A stretch of DNA of 64,000 bases. Source: Sphagnum compactum. Lineage: Eukaryota > Bryophyta > Sphagnopsida > Sphagnales. How positions within the stretch are numbered: the stretch's first letter is position 1; each line of letters begins with the position of its first letter. The notes below the pieces were generated by a model that was given only the letters and a program-made list of their open reading frames with translations, had not been told where the DNA came from and ran no database searches. This document shows, in pieces, positions 23,452-35,445 of the stretch. The stretch is from NCBI GenBank assembly GCA_965153455.1, contig OZ234493.1, positions 4,402,001 to 4,466,000 on the forward strand, written 5' to 3'. Made by a program: the position numbers and the translations under genes.

Positions 23452-25832
23452 TTAGTCAAAAAGACTAAATCCCATATCATCATCAGATTCTTCTTCCTTT
23501 TCTTTCTCTTCCTCCTTCTCAACTGCTTCTACAGCAGCCGATGCAGACTCAGTTTCAGCAGCAGGTGCAGCCTCCACCACAAACTTGGAAGGGTCCTGGC
23601 AACACAAATGGATAATTAGTAAGAAAGAAAAGGTGATGGATCATATAAGATGGTACAGGGAACAAGCCATCTCAACCACAAGCCAACAAAATAAAAACAA
23701 CATTTTCCATGGAGAAACGCTGGCATAGTGGCTGACCTTGAGGTATTCCTTGGTCTTCTCAGCTAGAGGGAAGGAGTATTCAGTTTCCACAGCAATGGCC
23801 AAGACATTCTTGTAGGCATTGACAAAGAAGTGAGGAGCTGCAGCCAAAGTTGGGTAACTAATACCCAAGGACAATGCTGCTATGGTAGAAATTCCTGCAG
23901 CAAATTTCTCTGACAAGTCGTCCTCAGTTAGATCCAATACATCAGGGGCAAAGGTTGATCCATTATCATAGACACTCTGGACTATTAGCCCATATGAAAA
24001 TGGGCGGATGCCCAGTTTGGCCAAAAGAGCTGCCTCTGAGGAACCAACCTTTTCCCCCTTGTGGATGAGCTCTACAGGGGCAATGATCTCAACTGTTCCC
24101 TTGTTAATCTTGGTAGGGATGTTGAGAACCTGAAAATACAGAAAAATGGCAATAAATCAGCAGGTGCATGCACGAGATACCAGTTTCCAACATCAGCAGA
24201 CCACTCATTAGATGTAGAAATCAACAGACAGTGCTCAAGAGACCAGAGTAAGATTTTGATTGACTAAAATCGTGTGTCATCACAACCACTAGCCTCTTTG
24301 GAAAAGAACCAGTAGCATTAACAACACAATACCTGGAAAAAGGATGTCTGGGAGGGGTCCAATCCAGTGTTACCAGGAGGCACAACCACATCAATCGGAG
24401 CCACAAGACCCACACGAGCTGGGGCCCCAACCTGCAACATTAAACAGTATTAAACTCAAGATGAGAAGCTCTTCACAGAAGTCACAAAACCCCCACAGGT
24501 TCAACATCAGAATGGTTACAAAGTAATCTTACGAAATTTCAAGTTGAGATATGGTGAAATTTCAACTTCAAATACATCCAGTAGAGATCATTCGATCCAA
24601 AACTTCCACTTAAGTCCACTAAACCATATCACCATCATTATGTCATTGAAAGTAAAATTAAGGATTCAACTCTTTAAAAACCTGAATTGGAGAACTCTAT
24701 TACTTTTCCAATACATGGCATTATCTACAATGCAAGAGACAAGGCATGTCAATTACCTTGTACTTGGCAACCTCTTCACGAACCTCTTTCAAGTCACCCT
24801 TGGTGAAGATCAGCCCCACATTACCCTTTCAACCAAAAACAACCAATCATCAAAGGACTGTTACAGGCAGACTGAGAAAGTTAACTACATAAGCCCAGGC
24901 GAGAACCACAGAACTAAACTCTCACATGCAGATTTTAGCAAAGAAATCCCAAGATAGAACAATTTAAACAATCTACTTTTAACTAAGGTCATACTAGGAG
25001 CATGCAACCGAATATATCATGGGAGGCAAAGCGATCAGCAAGTTTGAAGCAATATAGATGCCATCATTGAGGCAGTCAAACCAATAGGGAAACAATTCCT
25101 CATCACTTCACCTTGCCTCTTGGGTCAATGTTATCATGTGGAAGCGATGTCAAACAAATAACATGAACATTACAAGCTACAAATGAGAACATTGGGGGCC
25201 ATCAGACCGATGGGGACAATGACGGTCATCACTTCCAACCCCAGCTCCCAGAAAGGGAAGACATCTATGGAAAGACCTTGCTTTCCAATGCAGCAAGTTC
25301 GTCTTCAATAGTACTAAAACCTTTACAAGGGACAGTTCCAAAACAATCCTTAAGACGTGACAGAAGGGAAGGGCGATCAGCAAGTTTGAAGCAATATAAA
25401 TGCCATCATACAGGCGATCAAACCAATAGGGAAATAATAATTCATCATTTCACCCCACCTCTTCTTTCAAATCCACTAAACCCTGAAGAACTCAGAAGTA
25501 AGCCCAAAAGAAAAACCTAGAGCAAAAACAAAGACCGGAAAAAAGGAAAGGTTCCACGTGGAGAGACTACTAACCACAAGGAGCGGCAGCAAGTTCAGAT
25601 AAGCATCGTTGCCAGTCTTTTCCGCATGAATCCTAATAGAGCGCTTCATCATGGTGTTCTTCCCCATGAGAACATTGGAATCAGGTCTTAAACCCTTACG
25701 GATCCCCTGCAGTTGCTTGGAGCCTACATTATCCGCCGCACAAACCAACACCTGGGTGAACTCCTCAAGAAACTGGCACAACTTCTTGTCGTACGCAACC
25801 TTCTTCTCTGCCTTGGTGCCCTTGAAACCCAT
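23452..25832 (-). CDS. RPP0: 60S acidic ribosomal protein P0 (uL10), 5 exons, 320 aa
   Basis: Base of the ribosomal stalk; binds 28S rRNA at the GTPase centre and carries the P1/P2 dimers in the cytosolic large subunit. Exons: 25832-25575, 24825-24757, 24431-24333, 24129-23737, 23595-23452, all phase 0 with GT-AG introns, total 963 nt. The N-terminus [19 protein letters not shown] and the [19 protein letters not shown] block are the conserved L10 rRNA-binding part. [32 protein letters not shown] and GIRPFSYGL follow. The acidic tail [14 protein letters not shown] is the P-protein C-terminal signature that recruits elongation factors. Length matches plant P0 (about 317-323 aa). Divergent from RPS4, with 696 bp between the two ATGs. 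Intron 1 contains a direct repeat. Confidence 0.97.
25029..25125. repeat. Direct repeat in RPP0 intron 1, copy 1
   Basis: GCGATCAGCAAGTTTGAAGC begins at 25031 and recurs at 25373. The similarity continues about 90 bp through CAATATAGATGCCATCAT, AAACCAATAGGGAAA and CTCATCACTTCACC. Confidence 0.75.
25371..25465. repeat. Direct repeat in RPP0 intron 1, copy 2
   Basis: Second copy of the intronic repeat, 342 bp after the first and in the same orientation. Differences are scattered single bases and a short AATAATAA insertion. Confidence 0.75.
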
Positions 25833-26528
25833 CTCGACAGACAACCAACTACACTGGAAAACAAAAGACTTCTTCACTCGCCCCTCAAGGCTGCAAAGCC
25901 GCTGAAACCAAATGGGCGAAAAAACTCCACGTAAAAAACTCTCTCAAAAAGTACAAAGAACCTAGAAAAAAAATCCACAAGAAATTTTTTTCAGCAAAAA
26001 CCAACACGAGGAGGACCGAGCCGTGGGATAATACAAATCCCAGGCAAGGCGGGCAGATGATTGCCCCTTTAACCTCTTGCTTCAAAGGAACACGCGCGGA
26101 GCGGAAGACAGTAGCCAACAGAATACGCCGCGCAGAGAAGCTTCTCTGCTTGATTTGCCGTTCTTATACCCTTCAGGAAATTAGGGTTTTTACCGTTCTT
26201 TCCGGTCACCAAGTCGCCGCCGAAGCAACAGCTACCGCTACAAGCCCTAATTCGTTAGGGTTTTGACCGGATGACCGGTTAAACTTCAGGTCCTACATGA
26301 ATACTGGATGGATTATCTCTTTTTGCATCCACTATGAGGTGTATTGAGGCTGGTGAGATGGATGAGTATGGATGAATGAATGTCGACGGGGACCCTAAAC
26401 CCTATAAGAAAGGGAGAGCCAAGGGGCGGCGGGTGATAGGAAATTAGGGTTTGAGTTTCTCTCGTCAGCGTCTTCTTTGTGTCCAAGAGGAAGAGCTGCC
26501 GCCATCGCCACGATCGTCGTCTGCAATC
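25833..26528. promoter_or_regulatory. Shared divergent promoter region of RPP0 and RPS4 with telo-boxes
   Basis: The interval between the two start codons contains four telo-box motifs (AAACCCTAA or complement): TTAGGGTTT at 26181-26189, 26255-26263 and 26444-26452, and AAACCCTAT at 26397-26405. Telo-boxes are established elements of plant ribosomal-protein and translation-factor promoters, active in dividing cells. Three of the four sit in the RPS4-proximal half. The interval also contains both 5' leaders. The RPS4 leader just before the ATG is C/T-rich (TTTCTCTCGTC near 26456). Confidence 0.75.
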
Positions 26529-29500
26529 ATGGTATGTTGTTGTGGAGTTTCTCTTGTCTGTTTTCTTGGTGTTTTGTTTCCCCTTTCTTCACCGTTTTTT
26601 CTTGTCTGGTGTAAGGTTTTTTGGGTTTGTATGCTGCCGCTTTCAAGTGTTTGAAGTTGTGGCGCTTTTGAGAGTTTTGGGACTGGTGCTGTGTTCGTGT
26701 TCGAGAATGGTAATGTTGTTCGTGTTGTTCTCTGTCGCTTGGATTGCTCTAGAGGTGTATGTCTTTTTCCTGTTATTTAGGCGAGAGGAAAAGATGTTGT
26801 GATTTCTTGCATTGGCTTCGGCTCGAAATGTTCGATGGTTGAGCTACAGCTGCGGTTATTTTCTTTTTGTAGCCATGTGAAGTAGATGTAGCTAGGGTTA
26901 TAAATGCGGCCTTACTCATCTAAGATCCCTCCCTATGGTTCTGCCTTTTTGTTGCCTGGAGTTGTGATTACTTGTCTGCAGATGTCGCCATCCTAGAAGC
27001 TTGTAAGGATCATGAAACGCCACTGGGCTGAAAGAATAGTTTCTGAGCTGATGTTTCATGCATGGTGGGGAATTTTCAGGCTCGAGGTTTGAAGAAGCAC
27101 TTGAAAAGGCTCAATGCCCCAAGCCACTGGATGCTCGATAAGCTCGGTGGAGCCTTTGTGAGTAGATTCCTTTCACCCTTCCAGGACTAGCTTGTAATAT
27201 CCCCATCTAGGGAATCATGTCTGCTGAATTTTATGGATCTGAAATTGTTGGAAATCAAGTGTAACAGATTGGTGGTGGCTGTCTGACCATTTGAGTGCTT
27301 CAGTCAGTGCAAAGTAATGATGGTGCACCATCTGTCATGAAGCCAAATTCTCATGTCAGAATAATTATCCAAGGAGTGTGGCATTGGTATCGGGATACTA
27401 GAAAGCTGTCAGTAAGAAGTTGTTCCTAGCATGCTATTGTAAGTTCATGGGCAAGCAGCTATATCAGTTCCAAATCCAATGTGGACACAGATTTGCAGCA
27501 GTTCTTAATGCAGCCATATCTCTATATCAAATTCACGAAGTCAACTCTGAAAGTGGTTTCAGAGCTAGTAACTTTCTGGAGAGAACCTTGCACTCTATCT
27601 CTTGTCTTGAGTAATCTATGGGGCCACAGGATTTCAGATTATTGACTTCTAATGTGGCGTAGGAATTAGATAATTGGTCATAGATAATGGAAGTACCAAA
27701 TGCATGAGAGGAGTATTAATATATATGATCTAAGTAATGGAGAAGCAATTGAAATCTAATGAAGGCTTTGAATGTGGGTATATGAAGCTATGATTCACTC
27801 CTGCTACCTCTAACACTGCAGTGATCTCATGCTCTGTTAATCTGGTGTAGAAGTGTAATTGCCATGCTTTAACTGGAGAGAGGTCAAAACCCTCACTTGT
27901 GCAGATTTTGCACCTCAAGGGTAAAGAAGCTGAATCAGTGCAGGAAAAATATGTGAAAGGTAAATCATTGGAGTTCTCATAGTTTAAACTGCATGTGTGG
28001 GTGTCACAGGCTCCAAAACCATCACCTGGACCTCATAAGGAGAGGGAATGCTTGCCATTAGTGGTTATGTTGAGAAATAGACTGAAGTATGCCCTTACAT
28101 ACCGTGAAGTAGTGGCTATTGTGATGCAACGTCTTATTGCCATTGATGGCAAGGTTCGCACTGACAAGTGCTACCCAGCAGGTTTCATGGGTGGGTTTAT
28201 CTGACATTCCAGTTTGTTGAGGTTTTTCCTAATGGCTGCAGATTGATGTTTTCTTTCCAGTTGACTTGCTGGTGCAAATATTCAGGTGGCCAGTATTTTT
28301 TCATGCCTGTAAGCAAGTACACAATATGATACATGCTATTGGTGTCCAGTACATAGATTTATGTGTTATTTGTTTTGAATGTGATGTGAAGCAATATGGT
28401 TCTCTGTCTACTTGGATGCAGATGTCATTTCCATTGCCAAGACAAATGAGAATTTCCGGCTGCTGTATGACAGCAAGGGACGATTTACCCTCCACCTCAT
28501 CAACTCAGATGAAGCTAAGGTAGTTGCTGCTCTCTTGACATCTCTTCTGTGCAGGAAGGTTTTGATTGCATCTCTTTCAATTATGTGGGCACATGTTTTG
28601 AGCTATTTAGATAGGAATTACAAATATAAATTGAGATATGTGCAAGCACCTAAAATTAATTGGGAAACGCATAAAGAAATCTTCAAATAGCTCCAGTAAA
28701 ATCATGAGAAGTAAGAGAGAGCTAGAGAAGTAAGAACTTCCAAGAGTGTACAGTGTCAACTTCCACATGTATTCAATTTGCAACTGAAGTGGGTTCAGGG
28801 TGAGCCCCATTGTGTAAAGCTGTTGGAAGTGTCCATTCTAGTAGAAGGGAATAGGACCTTTGGACCTCCTTCCACATGTCACTTCCATGTGCTTGTTGGT
28901 AGGATAAGACCACTTTTTAAAACTGGTTACTTTGTGTGCATTGCAGTATAAACTCTGCAAAGTCCGTGCTGCAAGATTTGGTGAGAAGGGTGTTCCACAC
29001 ATCACCACCTTTGATGGTCGGACCATCAGGTAGAATTGATTTTTAGTATTTTGGTATCTGTGCTAAATTGATATTCCTCTTGTCTTGTCCCCCTCCCCCC
29101 CACCCCACCTTCTCGGTGATCATAGAGATTTCATTATGCTGTGATTCAGAATGGCATGGGAGTATTGTTTTTGGTTGCTCCCTTATCTTATCTGCTTAAT
29201 GTCTGGCAGGTACCCTGATCCTCTAATCAAGGTGAATGACACAGTCAAAGTCAACATTGAAACAGGTAAGGTTGTGGAGTTCATCAAGTTTGACATTGGT
29301 AACATTGTTATGGTGACTGGTGGGCGCAACAGAGGGCGGATTGGTGTCATCCAGCACCGAGAGAAGCATAAGGGCAGCTTTGATATTATCCATGTTGTAG
29401 ATGCTGTTGGGCACCAGTTTGCCACCCGTATGGGGAATGTTTTTACAATTGGACAGGGAACCAAGCCCTGGATTTCTCTGCCCCGGGGCAAGGGTATCAA

Positions 29501-29558
29501 GCTTTCTATTGTGGATGAGGCCAAGAAGCGTGCTAGTGCTGCCAAGTCTACTGCATAG
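26529..29558 (+). CDS. RPS4: 40S ribosomal protein S4 (eS4), 6 exons, 263 aa
   Basis: Structural protein of the cytosolic small subunit. Exons: 26529-26531 (ATG alone), 27080-27157, 28010-28190, 28422-28519, 28947-29029, 29210-29558, total 792 nt with consistent phases and GT-AG introns. The protein starts [20 protein letters not shown] and continues [17 protein letters not shown] and [13 protein letters not shown]. It has the S4 RNA-binding part around [18 protein letters not shown] and the KOW-type segment [19 protein letters not shown] in the last exon, ending near [17 protein letters not shown]. Length fits plant eS4 (about 261-263 aa). The start codon is split from the rest of the ORF by the first intron, so a naive ORF search misses it. 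Transcribed away from RPP0. Confidence 0.97.
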
Positions 29559-31106
29559 ATGGAAGATTGAACTGAGACTGCAATTTTGACTGTTGCTCTA
29601 TTCAGGCAGTTGTGTTACCAATTGCAAGAAAAAATTCAAACAAGTTCACAATAGTCATTGTTTTGTCCTGTGACCTCTTTTGACAAGTAAGAGCCCACAT
29701 GGAAACATTTTTATAGTGTCTGTTTATTTTTCTAGTTTGTCTTATGCAGGTTAATTGGGTTTCTCTAGGAGCCCAAGAGTTGAATGCAGAATTGGGTTAG
29801 TTTTGTTGTTTGAGTAGAACTTGACTGCATGCTGCATTCTAGGAAGTTATCCCATTGTTAATCCCAGAGTTTATTTCTAGTCCAAGTTCTCAAATGTTTT
29901 TCACCGCGCCCAAATACTGAGCACATTATGGGACTTCCGAATATATTTATGCAAGATTTAAATTGGACAGAGCCAAAAGGCTAAAGTGATGCAGTGACCC
30001 CAATTTTATTTAATATCCAAAACGCGTGACCTAATCTCTAAAGGAACCATTGCAGGGTAACTTTCATGTTGATTGACTTAAGCTCAACCTACTATGATTC
30101 AATTTCAATGCTTAAAATTGAAGTTCACTTTTGATGCAACATCAGGAAATTGAATTGACCTTTCTTTTCAATTTGGTAACATGATTGTTACAAAATGAAA
30201 CTTAGTTTAAAGATTACTGTCCTTCCAAGTTTAAGGGAAACCCACCAATTTGTCTGCAATTCTGGGTTGTCATAAAGAATAGGGAGAAAATTTTCCTTCA
30301 TTAAATGGATTGAGATTTTATCTCTCAATGGCCTTTGAACAAAACCAAAACTTTCAACAACTGAGCATGTAATTTCAGAAATGGTGAAGAAGAAATCTGT
30401 AGGTTATGTTGATGCAGGCCACAATATTGCTTCACCCAAAGTGCTACAATAAAAGGAAAACTGCCAATACAATTGTTCTTGTATGATCTTCAACAAAACT
30501 TATCATGATGATGATCAATCACTTGAGGGTGTCCAAGGGAAATTCAAGATAAGGCAAAAATTCAAACACTCAAATATTTCTAGAGTGGGTAAGAAATTTG
30601 GCTGGGCATTAAGAAACTATGACAAACTTGTCTTCATACAGAAACCTGTTGACAGAAGGATGGACACTTGTGTCATTTAACTTGTTGTCTTTACATGCCC
30701 GGCTTGTGGCTTGGTAAGTTTCATGTGCAACCCATGGCTTCAAAGTTGCATACTGGGCCCTATGCTCTGTCAATGGTTGAGTCTGCTGCATCCATTGCAA
30801 CAAGTTTGTTTAGATGTTCAACTGTAGAGAAGATTTGATTTTACATACTGTTTGTGTGTGCATATACTAGCCTTGTCCTAGTGATTCACTGGGAGGCAGA
30901 ATGTGCCTTCTAAGGTGTGTTCTCTCAAGTAAAGGTCCATTGGTAGGTCATGACCTAACACATGCCAGTGTGTATGTAGCGTAGGTAGGTAGGAAATATC
31001 TTAATTGACAGTGATGACCAATTCCGCCATTTAGACAACTCAAAAACCTCCCTATCATGGACCTTTATGTTGTAGGGAGAGGTGATCATAGGACTAAGGA
31101 ATTTTG
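29559..31106. other. Intergenic DNA between convergent RPS4 and the unknown gene
   Basis: Contains the RPS4 3' untranslated region (roughly the first 300 bp). No other gene or repeat seen. A tgtagcgtaggtaggtagg motif lies near 30975, echoing the AGGT tracts elsewhere. Confidence 0.4.
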
Positions 31107-34100
31107 CTAGAGGAAATTGAAAAAGTCTTTAAGGTGGACATCACTAACCTCCACCGCTTGGTTTTGGAAGCTACCATCCATGATGTATTGATACACTTTG
31201 CCAGCTGGTGAATACAGATTTTGCCCAAGATGTCTGTCTGGAGAATGCACTAGATCTTTATGTTCCAATAGCCCGGAAATTGCGTTCCTTTGCAGCACTG
31301 CAAAAACACACCCAATGACACAACCTCTTTGACTTACCTCTCATTCTGTGATTAGTAATTACCTTCTTCAACTACTTTGATGTATGATCCATCTACATAG
31401 AACAGCAGATCCAAACATTGGCTCTATGTCATGTTGGACTTGATTGATCATTGAGTTTCAATCTCATACAGATGAAGGTTTACCAACTGCAAAAAATTGG
31501 GTGCAAACACACCTGAAAGATGCTCTTTGCCATCATGCCACTTTCGTAGTGGTTTGGCCTTAATCTGAAACCGATCCTGAACCAGTGCAAGCTCCATGAC
31601 ATCAGTTAAAGCTGTTCAACAAAGTATTGGATGTAGAAATATAGGGCCTGGATTTTATGTCTTCTCAACCTTGACCCAAGGTGTGTGCACAATTGGGTGT
31701 TGTTTGGATATAAAGGTGTTTAGATGTTGAGAATTTACAGAGGCTGAAAGAAAAAAATTCTTACTGATAGAGAAACTGCACATTCAAAATGATCAATATT
31801 CCCTTCTGGAATGTAGCGCCCTCTCACTTTCCCTGATCATCAACAACCCATGCCCCAATTTCAATGCCATCAGTAGCTTTCCTGCATCTTGAAGTGAATA
31901 ATCAATGTGAAATGCTCATCATGCTTTTGCTCAAACTTTGGTTAATAACTTTGGTTAGTTTCTTGATGCCTGGACAGCAAGGTTGTTTATTATGTCAAAC
32001 ATTTAAGAAATAGATTTCTCCCAATGCAAATGGGACCAGTTTGCAAGTATGCAAAATCAGATTTGGGAATTTAGTTGGTTGCTTGATGCCTGGATCACAA
32101 GGCTTTTCAAGGAAAGGTATTTCTATATCTAGATCTCTATTATCAATGCAAATGGGACCAATTTGGAAGTGTGCAGAACGTGATTTGAGCATCTGGGTGT
32201 TTGTCTGTAGGATGCAAGGTTACCATCAGGTTGAAGGGGACTGCTCCTGGCAGTCCAAGCATATGGTGTTTTTCCACTAGACTCACATGGCATGACTGCA
32301 TCACAAAATGAACCCAACAAAAAATTACAGGATGTGCATGTCAGGTGCCAATTGTTGTGGAAATCTTCTGTTCTTGAAAGAAAAGTCGTGATAAATCAAA
32401 ATTGTGGTGAGTGATGATGAAGTAGCTTGAAGCATCGGAGTTTTGAAAGTGGAAGGTACATGGAGATTGGCAATAATGGAGAGCTAGCTGATCAGGTTGT
32501 GACACAAACCTGAAGAATCGGTTGCAGGCAAGTCTCTGTGACATCGTGAGCTTAGAGGGACATCATGAGCATGCCCATGGAAAAGATTGTATTGCGGATG
32601 AGCTTCATGATACTTCCTACACTTAGTTCTAACCTCTCTCTGCATTGGAGCACAAATAAAGCATATTAGTGAGTGATGGCAAGAGTTCACAGTTTCTAGT
32701 TCACAGATGTCCAACAAATAGACAGTTTGAAATCAGAGATGGAATTTCTCTTTCCATGGGAGGCAACAAAGACGAGAGTGAAGAGGCTGCTCACTGTCCA
32801 CTTCTCGCCTGTTTCATCAAGAATGCTCTTAAGATGGGAATTGGTGGGCGCTTCTGCTGGGCACACTGTGCAGAATTTTGTGCGTGATGCAGTGACATGA
32901 CTTTTTGATGGTTGCCAATTCTTGCATGGAGGCTGGAACTCAGGTATATAGCGAAGTGATGTTTTGAACTCGCCTTCACATGTCTCTATGGAGTGTCGGT
33001 ATGTGGTTCCACCTGTGACACGCCGATGGGGACGGAACTTCTCCTCTTCCCCCAGTCGAGGGATTGTACAGTGCACACTTGATCGCCACTCCCCCGTTGC
33101 ACTTGCATCATGACCCCGCCTCACATACCGAATTGATGGCACCCACTGGAAATTTGATGTATCTGTGCGGTGCCCATATGGTATATACTTTGTTGAGCTC
33201 ACCCACTGTCATCTTTTCTTGACACCATGCCACTCATTAGACTCTAGATCAATTGCACATGACAGACACACTCGATGCACCCCTTTCCAGCAAGCAATGG
33301 ACTATTTCCAGCTACCAAGGTTCCAGGATTTCTAACCCACAGAGGTACATACATATGCATGTGTTCCACATCTGTTCTATTCTGCAGGGTATGATCAAGA
33401 GGGCAATCGCCACCATGGTCTGTAACTTCAATGTGTTGTTAATGGTGCAATCACAAGCAGGTTTTTTTTCCAATTATGTGAGGTACATGGATTGGCAATC
33501 ATTTACAAGAGGGCCTAGCTGAATTTCACTGTGGGTCAGAACCCTAAGTCAAAAAATGGTGTCAAAGATGGGAATCGGTGGGCGCTTTATCACTATGTTC
33601 TAGCGACAAGCTAGAAGCCAATGTCTAAAGCCAAATGTCCCCACCCCACCTTTTTTTTATCACCAAGTGATAAAAAGTTCGCCACAAAAACAAAACAAAA
33701 AATCAAAACACTGATCACAAGAGCTCTGAATTTACCTCTGTGAATGGGGGACGGGTTGCAAGAGGTCCTAAAGAATCCTTAATGGGTATGTGGGTAGTCC
33801 TCGCTTTCCAGAGCTTCTCGTAGCCACCGAGCTCATCAACTCTCTTCACACTAGGTCTCCACTGAATTCCCCCCACAATAAAACGACACACATGTATTGA
33901 TTTTCCAAAACAAACATACAATTTCTTAAGAGCAAGAGGAGGGACTCCTAGACAGTACTGTATTGGAGCTTCTGTGCATGTTGCAAGGGACAACAAAAGG
34001 TCACTTTGTAAACAGATGGTAATACGGTTGCAAGTGTAGAAAACAGCAGTTGAGCTGCTGCTGCTGCTGCTGAAGAAGAAGAAGAAGATAATGACTGCAG

Positions 34101-34315
34101 CAACCCACCTGCGGGCGCCGTCGACCTAGTTCTGCGGAAGTGGCACACTTGAGCCCAGTCGAGTGTATGTCGCATGCGTCGGAGGAAGGGAGGTTAGCCG
34201 GCCCCAATCGCAGTGGACAACCTTGCTGGGAGCATGGTATTTCTCGTATTGCAACGCAATTCGGTGCCGTGCACCTCAAATCAATGCATTCCGCTGCATT
34301 TTCCTTTCCTATCAT
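31107..34315 (-). CDS. Unknown protein, 8 exons, 429 aa
   Basis: Exons: 34315-34109, 33861-33736, 33205-32795, 32639-32510, 32295-32224, 31881-31828, 31611-31513, 31297-31107. Each border has a GT donor and AG acceptor, phases join throughout, and the 1290 nt end in TAG. I recognise no family. The protein is hydrophilic and rich in W, H, Y, R and P, with no membrane helix or signal peptide. Notable segments are LGGYEKLWKARTTHIPI (exon 2), YIPYGHRTDTSNFQWVPSIR and FKTSLRYIPEFQPP (exon 3), YHEAHPQYNLFHGHAHDVPL (exon 4) and LYSPAGKVYQYIMDGSFQNQ (exon 8). Short P/Y/W-centred, weakly repeated motifs recall microtubule-inner or flagellar proteins in style only. The least certain exon is 31881-31828, where a second frame also reads well (DGIEIGAWVVDDQGK). 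The start could also be the downstream ATG at 34175, but only the 34315 frame joins exon 2. Confidence 0.55.
31955..32175. repeat. ~121-bp tandem duplication inside an intron of the unknown gene
   Basis: CTTGATGCCTGGA occurs at 31962 and 32082. CAATGCAAATGGGACCA occurs at 32022 and 32144. The two copies are in direct orientation within the intron between exons 5 and 6 of the unknown gene. Confidence 0.7.
34044..34090. repeat. (GCT)n-(GAA)n trinucleotide tract
   Basis: GAGCTGCTGCTGCTGCTGCT followed by about six GAA units, inside the first intron of the unknown minus-strand gene, close to its exon 1 donor. Confidence 0.8.
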
Positions 34316-34559
34316 GATCTTCTTCTTCTTCGTTGATATCCTTTGGAATAAGTGCTTCCAGGAGGAGGAGGAGGAGCGTCACAAATGCCAATCCTTTTTG
34401 TCAGAAAACCCCTCCCGCGTCGGGCTCGGGCGTCTTGTTTTCAGTAGCCATCGGAGAAGTAGAGGACAAGACGGAATGCGGCATGCGGCGGCGCCGCGCT
34501 CAAGCTCCAATACAGGAACAACACAGCAGAAGAAGAAAGAAGAATGAACAGGTACAACA

Positions 34560-35445
34560 AAGAAGAAGAATGAATATGTACAAAAAAGAAGAAGATGAAG
34601 AAGAAGGAAGAAAAAGCTCTAATGCATCAGTCGATGACGAGCTATTGCTTGGGCTTCAATGAACCTAGTGTTGTGTAGAGCTTGAAGAACGGGATGAGAC
34701 ATTATCAACGCAACAATGGCAACAAACCAGTGATCTCCATTTGCATTTCGTTTGTCCATGGAAGAGAATTGTGGAGCTTTGTGTATAAATTCCTAAGATT
34801 GTTCTTCTCTTGCACAATGTATGTGTACAACAACAAAGAAGAGGAAAAAAGAAAGAAGAAAAAGAGGCTGCTCTAATGCATTAATGGATGATGAGCATCG
34901 TTGCTTGAGCTTCAAGGAACCCAATGTTGTGACTGACTTAGAGCTTGAAGAAGAAGAAGAAGAAGGGAATGAGAGATCAACGAACCAACAATGGAACCAA
35001 CAAAGAGCGATCTCCATAATTTGCATTCCGTTTGTGCGTGGAGACAAGAATTATGGAGCTTTGCATATGGAGAGAATTGTGGGGGCTTTACGTATATAAT
35101 TCCTCAGATTGTTCTTCTCTTGCACAATGTACAAGCGGCAACAAACAAGAAGAAGAAGAAGAAGAAGAAGAAGAAAAAAGAAGAAACTCTAATGATGCAT
35201 TGGTCGATGAGGAGGAGGAGGAGGAGGAGGAGGAGGAGTCATTCATTGCTTGGGCTTCAAGGAAGGAACCTAATGTTGTGAAGAAGAACTTGAAGAAGAA
35301 TAGAATCAAAGACGAATGCAACAACAACAACAACACCAACAACAACAACAATGGCAACAATGGCAACAACAACAACAATGATCAAAATCCATTTACATAA
35401 TTTTCCGTTTGTTGCATGGAGAGAATTGTGGAGCTTTGTGGGTTC
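34560..35445. repeat. Three-copy tandem repeat with embedded trinucleotide expansions
   Basis: CTCTAATGCAT(C/T)A-like blocks start at about 34617, 34871 and 35187. Each is followed in the same order by a 'GCTTGGGCTTCAA(T/G)GAAC' block, a 'TGCATTTCGTTTG'-like block, 'GAGAATTGTGGAGCTTTG' and (copies 1 and 2) 'GATTGTTCTTCTCTTGCACA'. Between these shared blocks different SSRs have grown: GAA runs near 34560-34610, 34940-34965 and 35145-35180; GAG near 35210-35238; AAC near 35319-35375. Spacing of 254 and 316 bp differs mainly by SSR length. Confidence 0.8.

Noticed and set aside
29183-29545. 120-codon minus-strand frame at the RPS4 last exon
   Set aside because: Exact antisense shadow of the RPS4 coding exon.
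35032-35400. Plus-strand frame with poly-E and poly-N runs as a low-complexity protein
   Set aside because: Produced by GAA, GAG and AAC microsatellites inside a tandem repeat. No non-repetitive domain and no upstream exon.
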